A DNA stretch of 64,000 nt from Martinezella tropici (GTDB taxonomy: Bacteria; Pseudomonadota; Alphaproteobacteria; Rhizobiales; Rhizobiaceae), in assembly GCF_008370325.1 (NCBI RefSeq), contig NZ_VNIP01000014.1:62001-126000 (forward strand). Reading direction: 5' to 3'. Every line of letters begins with the position of its first letter. Position 1 is the stretch's first letter. This document shows, in pieces, positions 9,025-18,196 of this stretch. Under the pieces are notes generated by a model. That model ran no database searches, was not told the origin of the DNA, and saw only the letters and a program-made list of their open reading frames with translations. The translations under genes and the position numbers were made by a program.

Positions 9025-10062
9025 TTAGGCGACGGCACGTTGGACCAAGCCGTCGATATGGCGGCGGTCGACCCACTCGCCAATGTCGAAATCGCCGGCC
9101 AGGAAACCGAAGTCACGCAGGAAGTTCTTGTAGTGCTCGACGGCGTCAACCAGGTCCGGCTCCAGTCCCAGGCCAAGGTGGCGATGGATATCCGGACCGT
9201 TGGCGGCAAGAACCTGTTCTTCGGTCGCTCCGGATTCACGCGCCACGAAGCGACGGGTTTCTTCCGGATGGGCTTCCGCCCAGGCGCTTGCCTTGAAGAT
9301 CGCCTCGATCAGCTTGCGCACGAGATCTGGTCGCTCGTCGGCTAGCAGGTCATCGACCGTCAGCACCCGCGGCGAGCCGGAGTTGATGCGGATTTTCGGA
9401 TCGGGATGAAAACCGAATTCGGCAACCTGCACCGCGCCGATGAGATTGGCGACGTTGATCCCGGCGGTTCCCTTGACATAGATAGCATCCACCTCGCCGC
9501 GCAACAGCGCTGCGATCTCTTCGCCATAGGCCTGCCGGCGCTTCAGGCCGAAGAGGCATGGGCCTTCCTGACTCGCGAGCACGGAATCGGCAAGCGCAAT
9601 CTCGACGATCTCGACATCATTGATGGAGAAGCCTTCAAGTGACAAAGCCGAGATAAGGCCCTTGAGCGCCGTGGCGCGCATGAAGTCGACGATCCCTTCC
9701 GGGCGGCGGGCAATGCCGAAGCGGCGACCCTTGAGATCCCTGGTCGTCCTGATGCCAGTTTCCGGCAGCGTGATGATTGCCTGAAACTCGTCCGTCCATG
9801 TAATACCGACAAGGCGCGTGCGGCGCCCTTCCGAGCGCGCGCGAATGGGTGGCACGTTGCCGCCATGGCGGAAGGACCAATCGAGCGTGTGGTTGAAATG
9901 GCTCTGCCGGATGTTCCTGTCCGGAGAGTCGATGATGGATTTCAGGGTTACGCCTTCGCTGCGAAAGCCGTCTTCGAGATAGCCGAGCTGTGCTGCAAGG
10001 CCGACCGGGGTCGGAACGGGGCAGCGTGTGTACCAGATTTCGGAAATGGCATTGCTGGTCAT
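9025..10062 (-). CDS. DszB-like aryl/alkyl sulfinate desulfinase (binding-protein fold)
   Basis: This 345-residue protein would usually be labelled an ABC binding protein, but it has no signal peptide and matches DszB (2'-hydroxybiphenyl-2-sulfinate desulfinase). All four residues known as the DszB active site align with correct spacing: Cys14 in YTRCPVP (DszB Cys27), His55 in SHFNH (His60), Arg65 in SFRHGG (Arg70) and Gly68 (Gly73). RTRLVGIT and DLKGRRFG are also shared, and the C-terminus (FDIGEWVDRRHIDG) resembles DszB. The reaction would release sulfite from a sulfinate in the cytoplasm. AAGGAA precedes the ATG at 10062. It lies between an ACAD-type flavoprotein and an SfnG-like monooxygenase. 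Alignment is by eye, from remembered DszB sequence. Confidence 0.82.
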   Translation of the reverse strand: MTSNAISEIWYTRCPVPTPVGLAAQLGYLEDGFRSEGVTLKSIIDSPDRNIRQSHFNHTLDWSFRHGGNVPPIRARSEGRRTRLVGITWTDEFQAIITLPETGIRTTRDLKGRRFGIARRPEGIVDFMRATALKGLISALSLEGFSINDVEIVEIALADSVLASQEGPCLFGLKRRQAYGEEIAALLRGEVDAIYVKGTAGINVANLIGAVQVAEFGFHPDPKIRINSGSPRVLTVDDLLADERPDLVRKLIEAIFKASAWAEAHPEETRRFVARESGATEEQVLAANGPDIHRHLGLGLEPDLVDAVEHYKNFLRDFGFLAGDFDIGEWVDRRHIDGLVQRAVA

Positions 10063-10073
10063 GGTCGTTCCTT

Positions 10074-11252
10074 TCAGTTGCGAAGCCCGGCCTGTTTCAT
10101 CAGCGGCAGGACTTCCTCGCCGAAGAATTCCAGATCGTCGCGGAAATCGAAGAAGCTGAGCTGGAGGCCGTCGACGCCAGCCGCTTTGAGCTTGAGGAAC
10201 TGGTCGACCACCTGTTCCGGTGAGCCTATGACGCGGATGTTGCCGCCGATGAAGCGGTAGGGATCCTGCGGGTTGCGGCCCTTCCATGCCTGGGCGTCGG
10301 AATTCAGCGACTGGAAGCCCTGCGGGGAGCGCTGATCGGCATGGGCGACGATCCGGTCCGCCAGCTCCCATGCCTCCTTCTCGGTCGGTCGACAAATGAC
10401 CATCGGATTGAGCAGGGTGCGCACGCTGCGTCCGAGATCGGCTGCGGCATCCTTCACCCTCTTCGTATGCGCTGGCAGGGAGGCGAGGGCGCTGTCGATG
10501 TCGGCACCCGTGGGGCTGGTGATGAAGATGATATCCGAGTAGCGGCCGGCAAAGGCGATGCCTGCATCGGATCCGGTGGCGTTCACCAGGATCGGCCGGC
10601 CGAAATTCGGCTTCGGCGTGACGAAACCGCCGCCGAGCTTCCAGCTGCTTTCACCTTCGAAGGAGTAATTCTCGTCGTCGCTCCATAGACGCTGGACGAC
10701 TTCGAGAAATTCCGCTGCGAGTTCATAGCGCCTGTCATGCTCGATGCGCTGCCAGCCGAACATTTCGTGCTCGACGGCCCTGTGGCCGGTGACGACATTG
10801 ATACCCCAGCGGCCGCCGGTGATGTGATCGAGCGTGGCGCCGAACTTGGCAAGGTGCAGCGGATGCCAAGGTCCGTAGAGAACATGCATCGTCGATATGA
10901 GCATGATCTTCTTGGTGAGGCCCGCAAGCGCTGCGGTCGAAACGAAACTGTCGAGTGCCTGGCCGTCGAAGACGCCGCCGTAGCCGCCCTTGGGAAGCCA
11001 TTGCGATAGCGCAAACACCAGATCGAAACCCAGCTCCTCCGCGCGCACCGTCAGCGCCTTGTTATAGTCGAAGCGCCAGTCGGTCGAGCGCTCCAGGGTC
11101 GACTGCGTCCAGCCTCCAGCCTGGATCGGCAGGAAGAGGCCCAGCAGAACGGGCTGCTTCAACGCCTGCGATAGCGGGCTTTCCGGAAAATCGGTCGGTG
11201 CGGCGAATTTCGGCAGGCCAACGATGGAGCCGGGTGCGTGCTGGATGGACAT
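10074..11252 (-). CDS. LLM-class FMN-dependent monooxygenase, SfnG (dimethylsulfone monooxygenase)-like
   Basis: This 392-residue luciferase-like FMNH2-dependent monooxygenase is of the SfnG/alkanesulfonate (SsuD-related) branch, not the DszA branch. Shared landmarks are LERSTDWRFDYNKAL (as in SfnG TDW..DYN), the barrel strand GGRWGINVVTGH, EHDRRYELAAEFLEVVQRLW, and a C-terminus ELEFFGEEVLPLM-like (here DLEFFGEEVLPLM). SfnG converts dimethylsulfone to methanesulfinate, so here it could produce the sulfinate consumed by the DszB-like protein 11 bases downstream. ATG 11252 is preferred over 11303, which would overlap the binding-protein gene. Family confident; substrate inferred. Confidence 0.88.
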   Translation of the reverse strand: MSIQHAPGSIVGLPKFAAPTDFPESPLSQALKQPVLLGLFLPIQAGGWTQSTLERSTDWRFDYNKALTVRAEELGFDLVFALSQWLPKGGYGGVFDGQALDSFVSTAALAGLTKKIMLISTMHVLYGPWHPLHLAKFGATLDHITGGRWGINVVTGHRAVEHEMFGWQRIEHDRRYELAAEFLEVVQRLWSDDENYSFEGESSWKLGGGFVTPKPNFGRPILVNATGSDAGIAFAGRYSDIIFITSPTGADIDSALASLPAHTKRVKDAAADLGRSVRTLLNPMVICRPTEKEAWELADRIVAHADQRSPQGFQSLNSDAQAWKGRNPQDPYRFIGGNIRVIGSPEQVVDQFLKLKAAGVDGLQLSFFDFRDDLEFFGEEVLPLMKQAGLRN

Positions 11253-11274
11253 GGCGTTCTTCGCTTTCGATGCC

Positions 11275-12879
11275 TCAGGCGGTTGCGACATAGGAGTAGG
11301 CAAGGCTGCCGGCTATGCCTTCGCCGCCGAGCGTGTGATCGGCGATACGCTTGTTGTAGATGGTGAGCTCCGGCTGGCTGACGATATCGAGCGCCGGCAG
11401 GTCCTCGACGAGGATCTGCTGTATCTCGCGCCATTGTTCGACGCGCTTTTTGGGATCGACTTCGATGGCGGCGGCCTCAAGAAGGGCATCGACCTTGGGG
11501 TTGCTATAGGCGGAACCATTGGAGAAGGGCACGCCGGGCTTGAAGTTCTTGCTCCAGTAAAGCCGCTGCACGCCGACCGTGGGATCAAAGAGATTGCTCA
11601 TTCCTTCATAGGCGAAATCGAAATCGCGATCCGTATAGATGCGTTTGGTATAGGTGGCGAAATCCTGGCTGCGCACGCTTACCTCGACGCCAATCTTGGC
11701 GAGCGCCTGGCGGATATATTCCGAGCCTCGAATATAGGGCTCGCCGCTCGGCACATAATCGAGATTGAGGCGAAAGCGTATGCCGTCCGAGCCACGCGGG
11801 TGACCGGCTTCATCCAGCAGCTTTTCCGCCGCGGCAATGTCGATCGGATAGGTCTTCAGATCGGCAACATACCATTTCGTGAGGTTGGGATTGATCGGCC
11901 CGGGGATCGGTTCGCCATAGCCATAATTGATCGTATTGCGGATCACCTTCCGATCGATGACATGCGCAAAGGCCCGCCGCACGCGGACATCCTTGAAAAC
12001 CGGTTTCTCAAGATTGAATTCGATGCGGCTGACGCCGTTCGCATATTGATAACCGCGCGTTTCGAAAGCGAGGCTCTCCACGGTCTTGAAGCGCTCGAGA
12101 TCGCTTAAGGGGACGGGCGTCGATGGCGCCAGATCGATCTCGCCTGTTTCGATCGCGATGGAGCGGGCAGCGGCATCCGGGATGAAGCGGACGATCAATT
12201 GGTCGAGATATGGACGGGGCTGATCCCAATAATCGGGATTACGTTCATAGACGATGTGGCTGCCGCGCACCCATTCCTTGAATTTGAAGGGGCCCGTGCC
12301 GATTGGGGCAAGGTTGACCGGATTCTCGGCAACCTTCGTGCCTTCATAGAGATGGCGCGGAACGATCGGAGACTCCGATGCGGCAAGCGCCGTGATCAGG
12401 TAGGGGGCAGGCTTGGACAACACCAGAGTCACGGTCAGAGGATCTGGCGTTTCTACGTCGACGAGGTTGAGAAACGTATTGCGCCCGCGTGGGTGAGCGT
12501 CCTTGAGGGTCCTGATCGAAAAGGCAACATCGTCGGCGGTAAACGGCTTGCCGTCGTGCCATTTGACGCCATCGCGCAGCTTGAAAGTGTAACGCAGGCC
12601 GTCGTCGCTAACGGTCCATTGCCTGGCGAGCAGCGGCTGCGGGTTGAGGTCGAAATCATAGGTCAGCAGGCCCTCCGTCACTTTCGGTGACACATAGACC
12701 GAATTGTAGGCCGTGTGAGCGATCGTCGTCAGAACCGGCGGTTCGGCGGCGAGCAGGAGGGTCGCCGAGCCGCCGCGGGATGGGGCCGCATATGTGGCGG
12801 TTCCTGTCATGACGGATGCGCCGAGCGCTGCCGAGGAGAGTAGAAAACTGCGACGGGTGATAGCCGGAAGTTTGATCAT
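11275..12879 (-). CDS. Dipeptide-type ABC transporter substrate-binding protein (DppA/OppA family)
   Basis: This 534-residue SBP_bac_5 protein has a twin-arginine signal (ITRRSFLLSSAALGASVM; cleavage near TYAAP). The mature chain shows GLRYTFKLRDGVKWHDGKPF and GTGPFKFKEWVRGSHIVYE, then NPDYWDQPRPYLD and DVRVRRAFAHVID. GAGG nine bases before the ATG supports the start. It is the first gene of a minus-strand operon with the SfnG-like, DszB-like and ACAD-type enzymes, and is divergent from the permease/ATPase genes at 13167-17062 that probably use it. The linkage suggests that the imported solute is the substrate of that enzyme chain (inference). Confidence 0.92.
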   Translation of the reverse strand: MIKLPAITRRSFLLSSAALGASVMTGTATYAAPSRGGSATLLLAAEPPVLTTIAHTAYNSVYVSPKVTEGLLTYDFDLNPQPLLARQWTVSDDGLRYTFKLRDGVKWHDGKPFTADDVAFSIRTLKDAHPRGRNTFLNLVDVETPDPLTVTLVLSKPAPYLITALAASESPIVPRHLYEGTKVAENPVNLAPIGTGPFKFKEWVRGSHIVYERNPDYWDQPRPYLDQLIVRFIPDAAARSIAIETGEIDLAPSTPVPLSDLERFKTVESLAFETRGYQYANGVSRIEFNLEKPVFKDVRVRRAFAHVIDRKVIRNTINYGYGEPIPGPINPNLTKWYVADLKTYPIDIAAAEKLLDEAGHPRGSDGIRFRLNLDYVPSGEPYIRGSEYIRQALAKIGVEVSVRSQDFATYTKRIYTDRDFDFAYEGMSNLFDPTVGVQRLYWSKNFKPGVPFSNGSAYSNPKVDALLEAAAIEVDPKKRVEQWREIQQILVEDLPALDIVSQPELTIYNKRIADHTLGGEGIAGSLAYSYVATA

Positions 12880-13095
12880 TTAGGATTGCCTCGCATGTCG
12901 GTGGCCGTGCTGCGACTTGCCAGCGGCGGCTGGTTTTATCTTCCCGAGGAGCCCGCTCTTGTGGGTTTTGTTTGTTCCGACAATCCGATTATTGGGAAAA
13001 ATAACCACAAAATATCATTATTAAGCGATTAAGTTCCAAATAGAGCGGCGCTTTCGAGAAATTCTGGAAATATCTACCAATACTGATTTGACAAA

Positions 13096-13114
13096 ACCTA
13101 CAGATTTAGTCAAC
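13096..13114. promoter_or_regulatory. Weak candidate operator in the 11275/13167 divergent promoter region
   Basis: ACCTAC-AGATTTA-GTCAAC resembles the island operator only in its left half and spacer (compare CTCTAC-AGAATTT at 5989). A possible -35 (TTGACA, 13088-13093) abuts it and the start at 13167 is 52 bases away. The 287-base divergent region is AT-rich and holds no other evident gene. Confidence 0.25.
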
Positions 13115-13166
13115 TAATATTGCGACGCGATGATGAGAAATTCGATGACGCTGCCGAGGAGTTTCG

Positions 13167-14156
13167 ATGTCGGCTTACATGCGGATTGGGCGAACACTAC
13201 GCCGGACGGCCATTCAGGCGGTGCCGACGGTGCTTGGCATCGTCATCCTGAATTTCTTCCTGCTGAAATTGGCGCCAGGTGATGCGGCCGACGTCATGGC
13301 CGCCGAAGCCGGCTCGGCAACGGTCGAGACGATGGCGGCCCTGCGCGAACGCTTCGGCCTGGACAATCCGATCATCGTGCAGCTGGCGAACTATCTGAAC
13401 AATCTTGCGCATTTCAGTCTCGGCTTTTCGCCGCGGTATGGCATTCCGGTGGCAGATCTGATCGGCCAGCGACTGCCCGGGACGCTCACCCTGATGCTGG
13501 CGGCGCTCATCTTTGCAATCGTGATCGGTCTGACGCTCGGATCGCTGATGGCAAGCTTTGCCGGACGGCTGCCGGACCGGTTGATATCGATTATTTCGCT
13601 GCTCTTCTATTCGATCCCGGGTTTCTGGATCGGCCTCATGCTGATCCTCTTGTTTTCCGTCAAGCTCGGATGGCTGCCAAGCGGTGGCGATGGCACCATC
13701 GGCTCGCGGCTCACCGGCCTGCCGGCACTGCTGGACCGGGCGCGCTACATGGTTCTGCCGGCCATATCGCTTGCCCTTTTCTATCTCGCCATCTATGCGA
13801 GACTGACGCGAGCCGCCATGCTGGAGGTCAAATCGCAGGATTTTGTCCGCACCGCGCGGGCGAAGGGTGTGTCGCCCTTCGTGCTGACGACGCGGCATGT
13901 GCTGCGCAATGCGCTGATCCCGATCACCACCATGGCGGGCATGCATTTCGGCGGCATGCTCGGCGGCGCCGTCGTCGTCGAAACCGTCTATAGCTGGCCC
14001 GGCCTCGGGCGACTGGCCTTCGAGGCCGTCATGGCTCGCGACTTCAGTGTGCTCCTCGGCATCCTGCTTCTCTCCTCACTTCTCGTCATCATCGCCAACG
14101 CTACGGTCGACCTTCTGCAAGCCTGGCTTGACCCCAGGATCGGAGCAAGCCGATGA
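13167..14156 (+). CDS. Dipeptide-type ABC transporter permease (DppB family)
   Basis: This 329-residue inner-membrane permease has an N-terminal helix (VLGIVILNFFLLKLAPGD; LAPGD is a DppB hallmark), about six transmembrane segments, and the EAA loop around DFVRTARAKGVSPFVLTTRH. It ends LLQAWLDPRIGAS, as DppB proteins do. AGGAG precedes the ATG. It is the first gene of a four-gene transporter operon, overlapping the next permease by ATGA (14153-14156). It should pair with binding proteins at 11275, 6222 and 20918. Confidence 0.95.
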   Translation: MSAYMRIGRTLRRTAIQAVPTVLGIVILNFFLLKLAPGDAADVMAAEAGSATVETMAALRERFGLDNPIIVQLANYLNNLAHFSLGFSPRYGIPVADLIGQRLPGTLTLMLAALIFAIVIGLTLGSLMASFAGRLPDRLISIISLLFYSIPGFWIGLMLILLFSVKLGWLPSGGDGTIGSRLTGLPALLDRARYMVLPAISLALFYLAIYARLTRAAMLEVKSQDFVRTARAKGVSPFVLTTRHVLRNALIPITTMAGMHFGGMLGGAVVVETVYSWPGLGRLAFEAVMARDFSVLLGILLLSSLLVIIANATVDLLQAWLDPRIGASR

Positions 14157-15154
14157 AAGCGCAGGAGCTCAAGGTCCATACGGAAACCGCGCGCGACTTC
14201 AGTGCCAAGGTATCCGAAACGCCGGCAAAGGCTACGCCCGTTCCAGAACGCCGCTGGACCCATATCCACGCACCCGACGCGCGCACCACGGCCGTCTCGG
14301 GTGGGCGTTGGCAGGGGCGGCGGCGCGAACTCAGGATCTTTCTTGCCAACCCCAATGCGCTCTTCGGCATAGCTGTTCTTGTCGGCATCATACTTGCGGC
14401 CCTGCTTGCGCCGATCCTGTATCCTGGCGATCCGCTGGAGATGGTGGCACGGCCCTTCCTGTGGCCGGGGCAGAATCCGGCCTATCCGCTGGGCACGGAT
14501 TCCATGGGTCGCGATGTTCTTGCTGGCATTCTGCACGGTGCTCAGATCTCGCTGACGGTCGGCATCGCTGCGACTTTGCTCGGCCTTGGTGCCGGTGTGA
14601 CCGTTGGCGCACTTGCCGGATATTTTGGTGGTCTGGTCGATGATCTCCTCGTCAAGCTCATCGAGATCTTCCAGACCATACCGAGCTTCGTTCTCCTTGT
14701 GGTGCTGGTCGCGATCGCCCAGCCGACCACATCGACCGTGACCATTGCGATCGTCATCGTCAGCTGGCCGACGGTTGCGCGCCTAACCCGCGCCGAATTC
14801 CGCGCCATTCGCGAGAAGGATTACGTGCTCGCCGCCCGCAGCCTCGGCTTCGGCCACGCCCGCATCATCTTCCGGGAAATCCTGCCGAATGCCCTGCCGC
14901 CGCTGATCGTGACCTCTTCCGTCATGGTCGCAAGCGCGATCCTGATGGAATCGGCGCTGTCCTTCATGGGGCTCGGCGATCCCAATCGCGTTTCTTGGGG
15001 CTCCATGATCGGCGCCGGCCGCGATGTCATCCGCACGGCCTGGTACCTCACCGCCTTGCCGGGCCTTGCCATCGTCTTCACGGTCCTGTCGCTCAATCTG
15101 ATCGGCGACGGCCTGAACGACGCCCTTAATCCACGCTTCTCGGAGGAGCGCTGA
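14153..15154 (+). CDS. Dipeptide-type ABC transporter permease (DppC family)
   Basis: This 333-residue second permease of the importer has a roughly 60-residue hydrophilic N-terminal extension and then a DppC-type core: HPLGTD-like YPLGTDSMGRDVLAGILHGA, the EAA loop DYVLAARSLGFGHARIIF, and MESALSFMGLG. It overlaps the DppB gene by 4 bases and the following ATPase by 1 base, so the operon is translationally coupled. It forms the heterodimeric channel with the upstream permease. Confidence 0.95.
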   Translation: MKAQELKVHTETARDFSAKVSETPAKATPVPERRWTHIHAPDARTTAVSGGRWQGRRRELRIFLANPNALFGIAVLVGIILAALLAPILYPGDPLEMVARPFLWPGQNPAYPLGTDSMGRDVLAGILHGAQISLTVGIAATLLGLGAGVTVGALAGYFGGLVDDLLVKLIEIFQTIPSFVLLVVLVAIAQPTTSTVTIAIVIVSWPTVARLTRAEFRAIREKDYVLAARSLGFGHARIIFREILPNALPPLIVTSSVMVASAILMESALSFMGLGDPNRVSWGSMIGAGRDVIRTAWYLTALPGLAIVFTVLSLNLIGDGLNDALNPRFSEER

Positions 15155-16126
15155 TGCCGGGACTTCTGAACGTTCGCGATTTCTCGGTCGGCTTTGGCAG
15201 TGCACAGCCGGTCAAGGGTGTCAGCTTCAGCGCTGCAGCCGGTGAGATGCTGGCGATCGTTGGCGAATCCGGTTCCGGCAAGTCGCTGACGGCGCTTGGC
15301 CTGATGGGCCTGCTACCACGGCATGCCAAAACCGCAGGCGAGATCGTCTTTGACGGACGCGACCTCATGAAACTGTCCGAAAGAGAGTTGCGTGGCATTC
15401 GTGGGCACGACATCGCCATGATCTTTCAGGAGCCGATGACGTCGCTCAATCCCGTGCTGACGATCGGCGACCAGATCATCGAAGTGCTGCGCATTCATGA
15501 AAAATTGAGCCGAAAGCAGGCGCGCCAACGCGGGATCGAGTTGCTTGACCTTGTTGGCATCCCGGAGCCCGGCAAGCGGGTCGACGACTATCCGCATCAG
15601 CTTTCGGGGGGCATGCGTCAGCGTGTGATGATCGCTATCGCCGTTGCCTGCAATCCGCGGCTCCTGATCGCCGACGAGGCGACGACGGCGCTCGACGTGA
15701 CGATCCAGGCACAGGTCCTGCACTTGCTCGATCGCCTGCGCAGCCAGCTCAACATGGCCGTGATCCTCATCACGCATGATCTCGGCATCGTCGCGCAATG
15801 GGCCGATCGTGTCGTCGTCATGTATGCCGGCCGGAAGATCGAACAGGGCCTGCCGGGCGCATTGTTCGAGACGCCCTATCATCCCTATACGCAAGGGCTG
15901 CTTGCCGCTTCGCCGCGGCTGAAAGCCGATTATCACTATCGCGATGGACCGTTGACGGAGATCCGCGGCTCGATCGTCTCGGCGGCCGGCGAGCAGGGCT
16001 GTTCGTTTCGGCCGCGCTGTCCGGTGGCGCGATCGGCTTGCGGGCAATCCGTGCCGCCGCTCATCGAGGTTTCGGCCAACCGTGAGGTAGCTTGCCCCTA
16101 TGTTCCAGCCATTGCGGAGAGAGCCC

Positions 16127-16149
<23 letters not shown>
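15154..16149 (+). CDS. Dipeptide-type ABC transporter ATP-binding protein (DppD family)
   Basis: This 331-residue ATPase has Walker A GESGSGKS at residues 37-44, Q-loop IFQEPMTSLNP, signature LSGGMRQR, Walker B plus D-loop LLIADEATTALD and switch ILITHDLG. The C-terminal oligopeptide-transporter extension carries the usual cysteine cluster (GCSFRPRCPVARSAC). It powers the DppBC pair together with the next ATPase. Its ATG overlaps the permease stop (TGATG). Confidence 0.95.
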
Positions 16150-17062
<913 letters not shown>

Positions 17063-17076
17063 AATGGAGAAATGAC

Positions 17077-18135
17077 ATGGTCGACTATCGCTATCTCGGG
17101 CGCAGTGCGCTGAAGGTATCGCCTCTCACCCTCGGCACGATGATGTTCGGCGGCCCGACGCCCGACGATGTCGCCTTCCGCATCATCGACAAGGCCCGTG
17201 ACCAGGGCATCAATTTCATCGACACCGCCGATGTCTACCATGATGGCAAATCGGAAGAGGTCGTCGGCCGTGGCATCAAAGCAAGCCGCGATCACTGGGT
17301 GCTGGCGACGAAGTTCGTCAATTCCCACACGAAAGGTCCCAATCTCGGCGGCCATTCCCGCAAGTGGGTGATCGAGACGGTTGAGAACTCGCTATGCCGC
17401 CTCAACACCGATTATATCGACATCCTCTATTTCCATCGCGCCGTCTTCGACGTGCCGCTGGAGGAGCCGGTACGTGCGATTGCCGATCTCATCCGCGCGG
17501 GCAAGCTGCGCTACTTCGGTGTCTCGAACTTCCGCGGCTGGCGCATCGCGGAAGTCTCACATCTTGCCGACCAACTCGGCATCGACCGGCCGGTCGCCAG
17601 CCAGCCGCTCTATAATATCGTCAACCGCACCGCCGAGGCCGAACAGCTGCCGGCCGCCTATCACTACGGTCTCGGCGTCGTATCCTACTCACCACTGGCG
17701 CGTGGCGTGCTGACGGGCAAGTATGAGCCGGGTCAGGCACCGGCGGCGGACACGCGCGCCGGTCGCGGCGATAAGCGCATTCTCGAAACCGAATGGCGTC
17801 CCGAATCCATCGCCATCGCCCAGGAAATTGCCGCGCATGCCGCCGCCAAGAAGATCTCGCCGACCGAATTCGCCATCGCCTGGGTGCTGAACAACAGGCT
17901 GATCACCTCGGCGATCACGGGGCCGCGCACGGAAGAGCATTGGGACAGCTATGTAAGAGCTCTCGATGTCAAGCTTACTGCCGAGGACGAGGCTCTGGTC
18001 GACCGTCTGGTCACGACAGGCCATCCGTCCACGCCGGGCTTCAATGATCCGAGCCATCCGGTCGAGGGCCGGGTTCCGGTGAGTGTTGCCGGCGATGCCG
18101 GAAACGTCGTGCCGCTTGCCCGCGCCGTCGCGTAA
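17077..18135 (+). CDS. Aldo/keto reductase
   Basis: This 352-residue NADPH-dependent (beta/alpha)8-barrel oxidoreductase has the catalytic tetrad visible: Asp49 and Tyr54 (DTADVY), Lys79 (LATKF) and His120 (ILYFHR). It belongs to the YcsN/Tas-like branch. GGAG eight bases before ATG 17077 is preferred over the in-frame ATG at 17059. It follows the transporter ATPase by 14 bases, so it is probably co-transcribed and may reduce a carbonyl released after C-S cleavage (inference); substrate unknown. Confidence 0.9.
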   Translation: MVDYRYLGRSALKVSPLTLGTMMFGGPTPDDVAFRIIDKARDQGINFIDTADVYHDGKSEEVVGRGIKASRDHWVLATKFVNSHTKGPNLGGHSRKWVIETVENSLCRLNTDYIDILYFHRAVFDVPLEEPVRAIADLIRAGKLRYFGVSNFRGWRIAEVSHLADQLGIDRPVASQPLYNIVNRTAEAEQLPAAYHYGLGVVSYSPLARGVLTGKYEPGQAPAADTRAGRGDKRILETEWRPESIAIAQEIAAHAAAKKISPTEFAIAWVLNNRLITSAITGPRTEEHWDSYVRALDVKLTAEDEALVDRLVTTGHPSTPGFNDPSHPVEGRVPVSVAGDAGNVVPLARAVA

Positions 18136-18146
18136 CGACCAAGCCC

Positions 18147-18170
18147 AAGGCCCTGCTTGAGCTGGGCCTT
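18147..18170 (+). terminator. Stem-loop after the transporter/AKR operon
   Basis: A 7-bp inverted repeat, AAGGCCC (18147-18153) and GGGCCTT (18164-18170), has a 10-base loop and is followed by CTCCTTCC. It lies 11 bases after the AKR stop. The tail is only moderately T-rich, so read-through into the next gene is likely. Confidence 0.5.
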
Positions 18171-18196
18171 CTCCTTCCGGCGCAAAAGAACCGTTC

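Noticed and set aside
9025..10062. Labelling this gene as an ordinary sulfonate ABC substrate-binding protein
   Set aside because: No signal peptide is visible from the well-placed ATG at 10062, it is sandwiched between two oxygenase genes, and the full DszB catalytic residue set is present with matching spacing. The binding-protein fold is expected for DszB itself.
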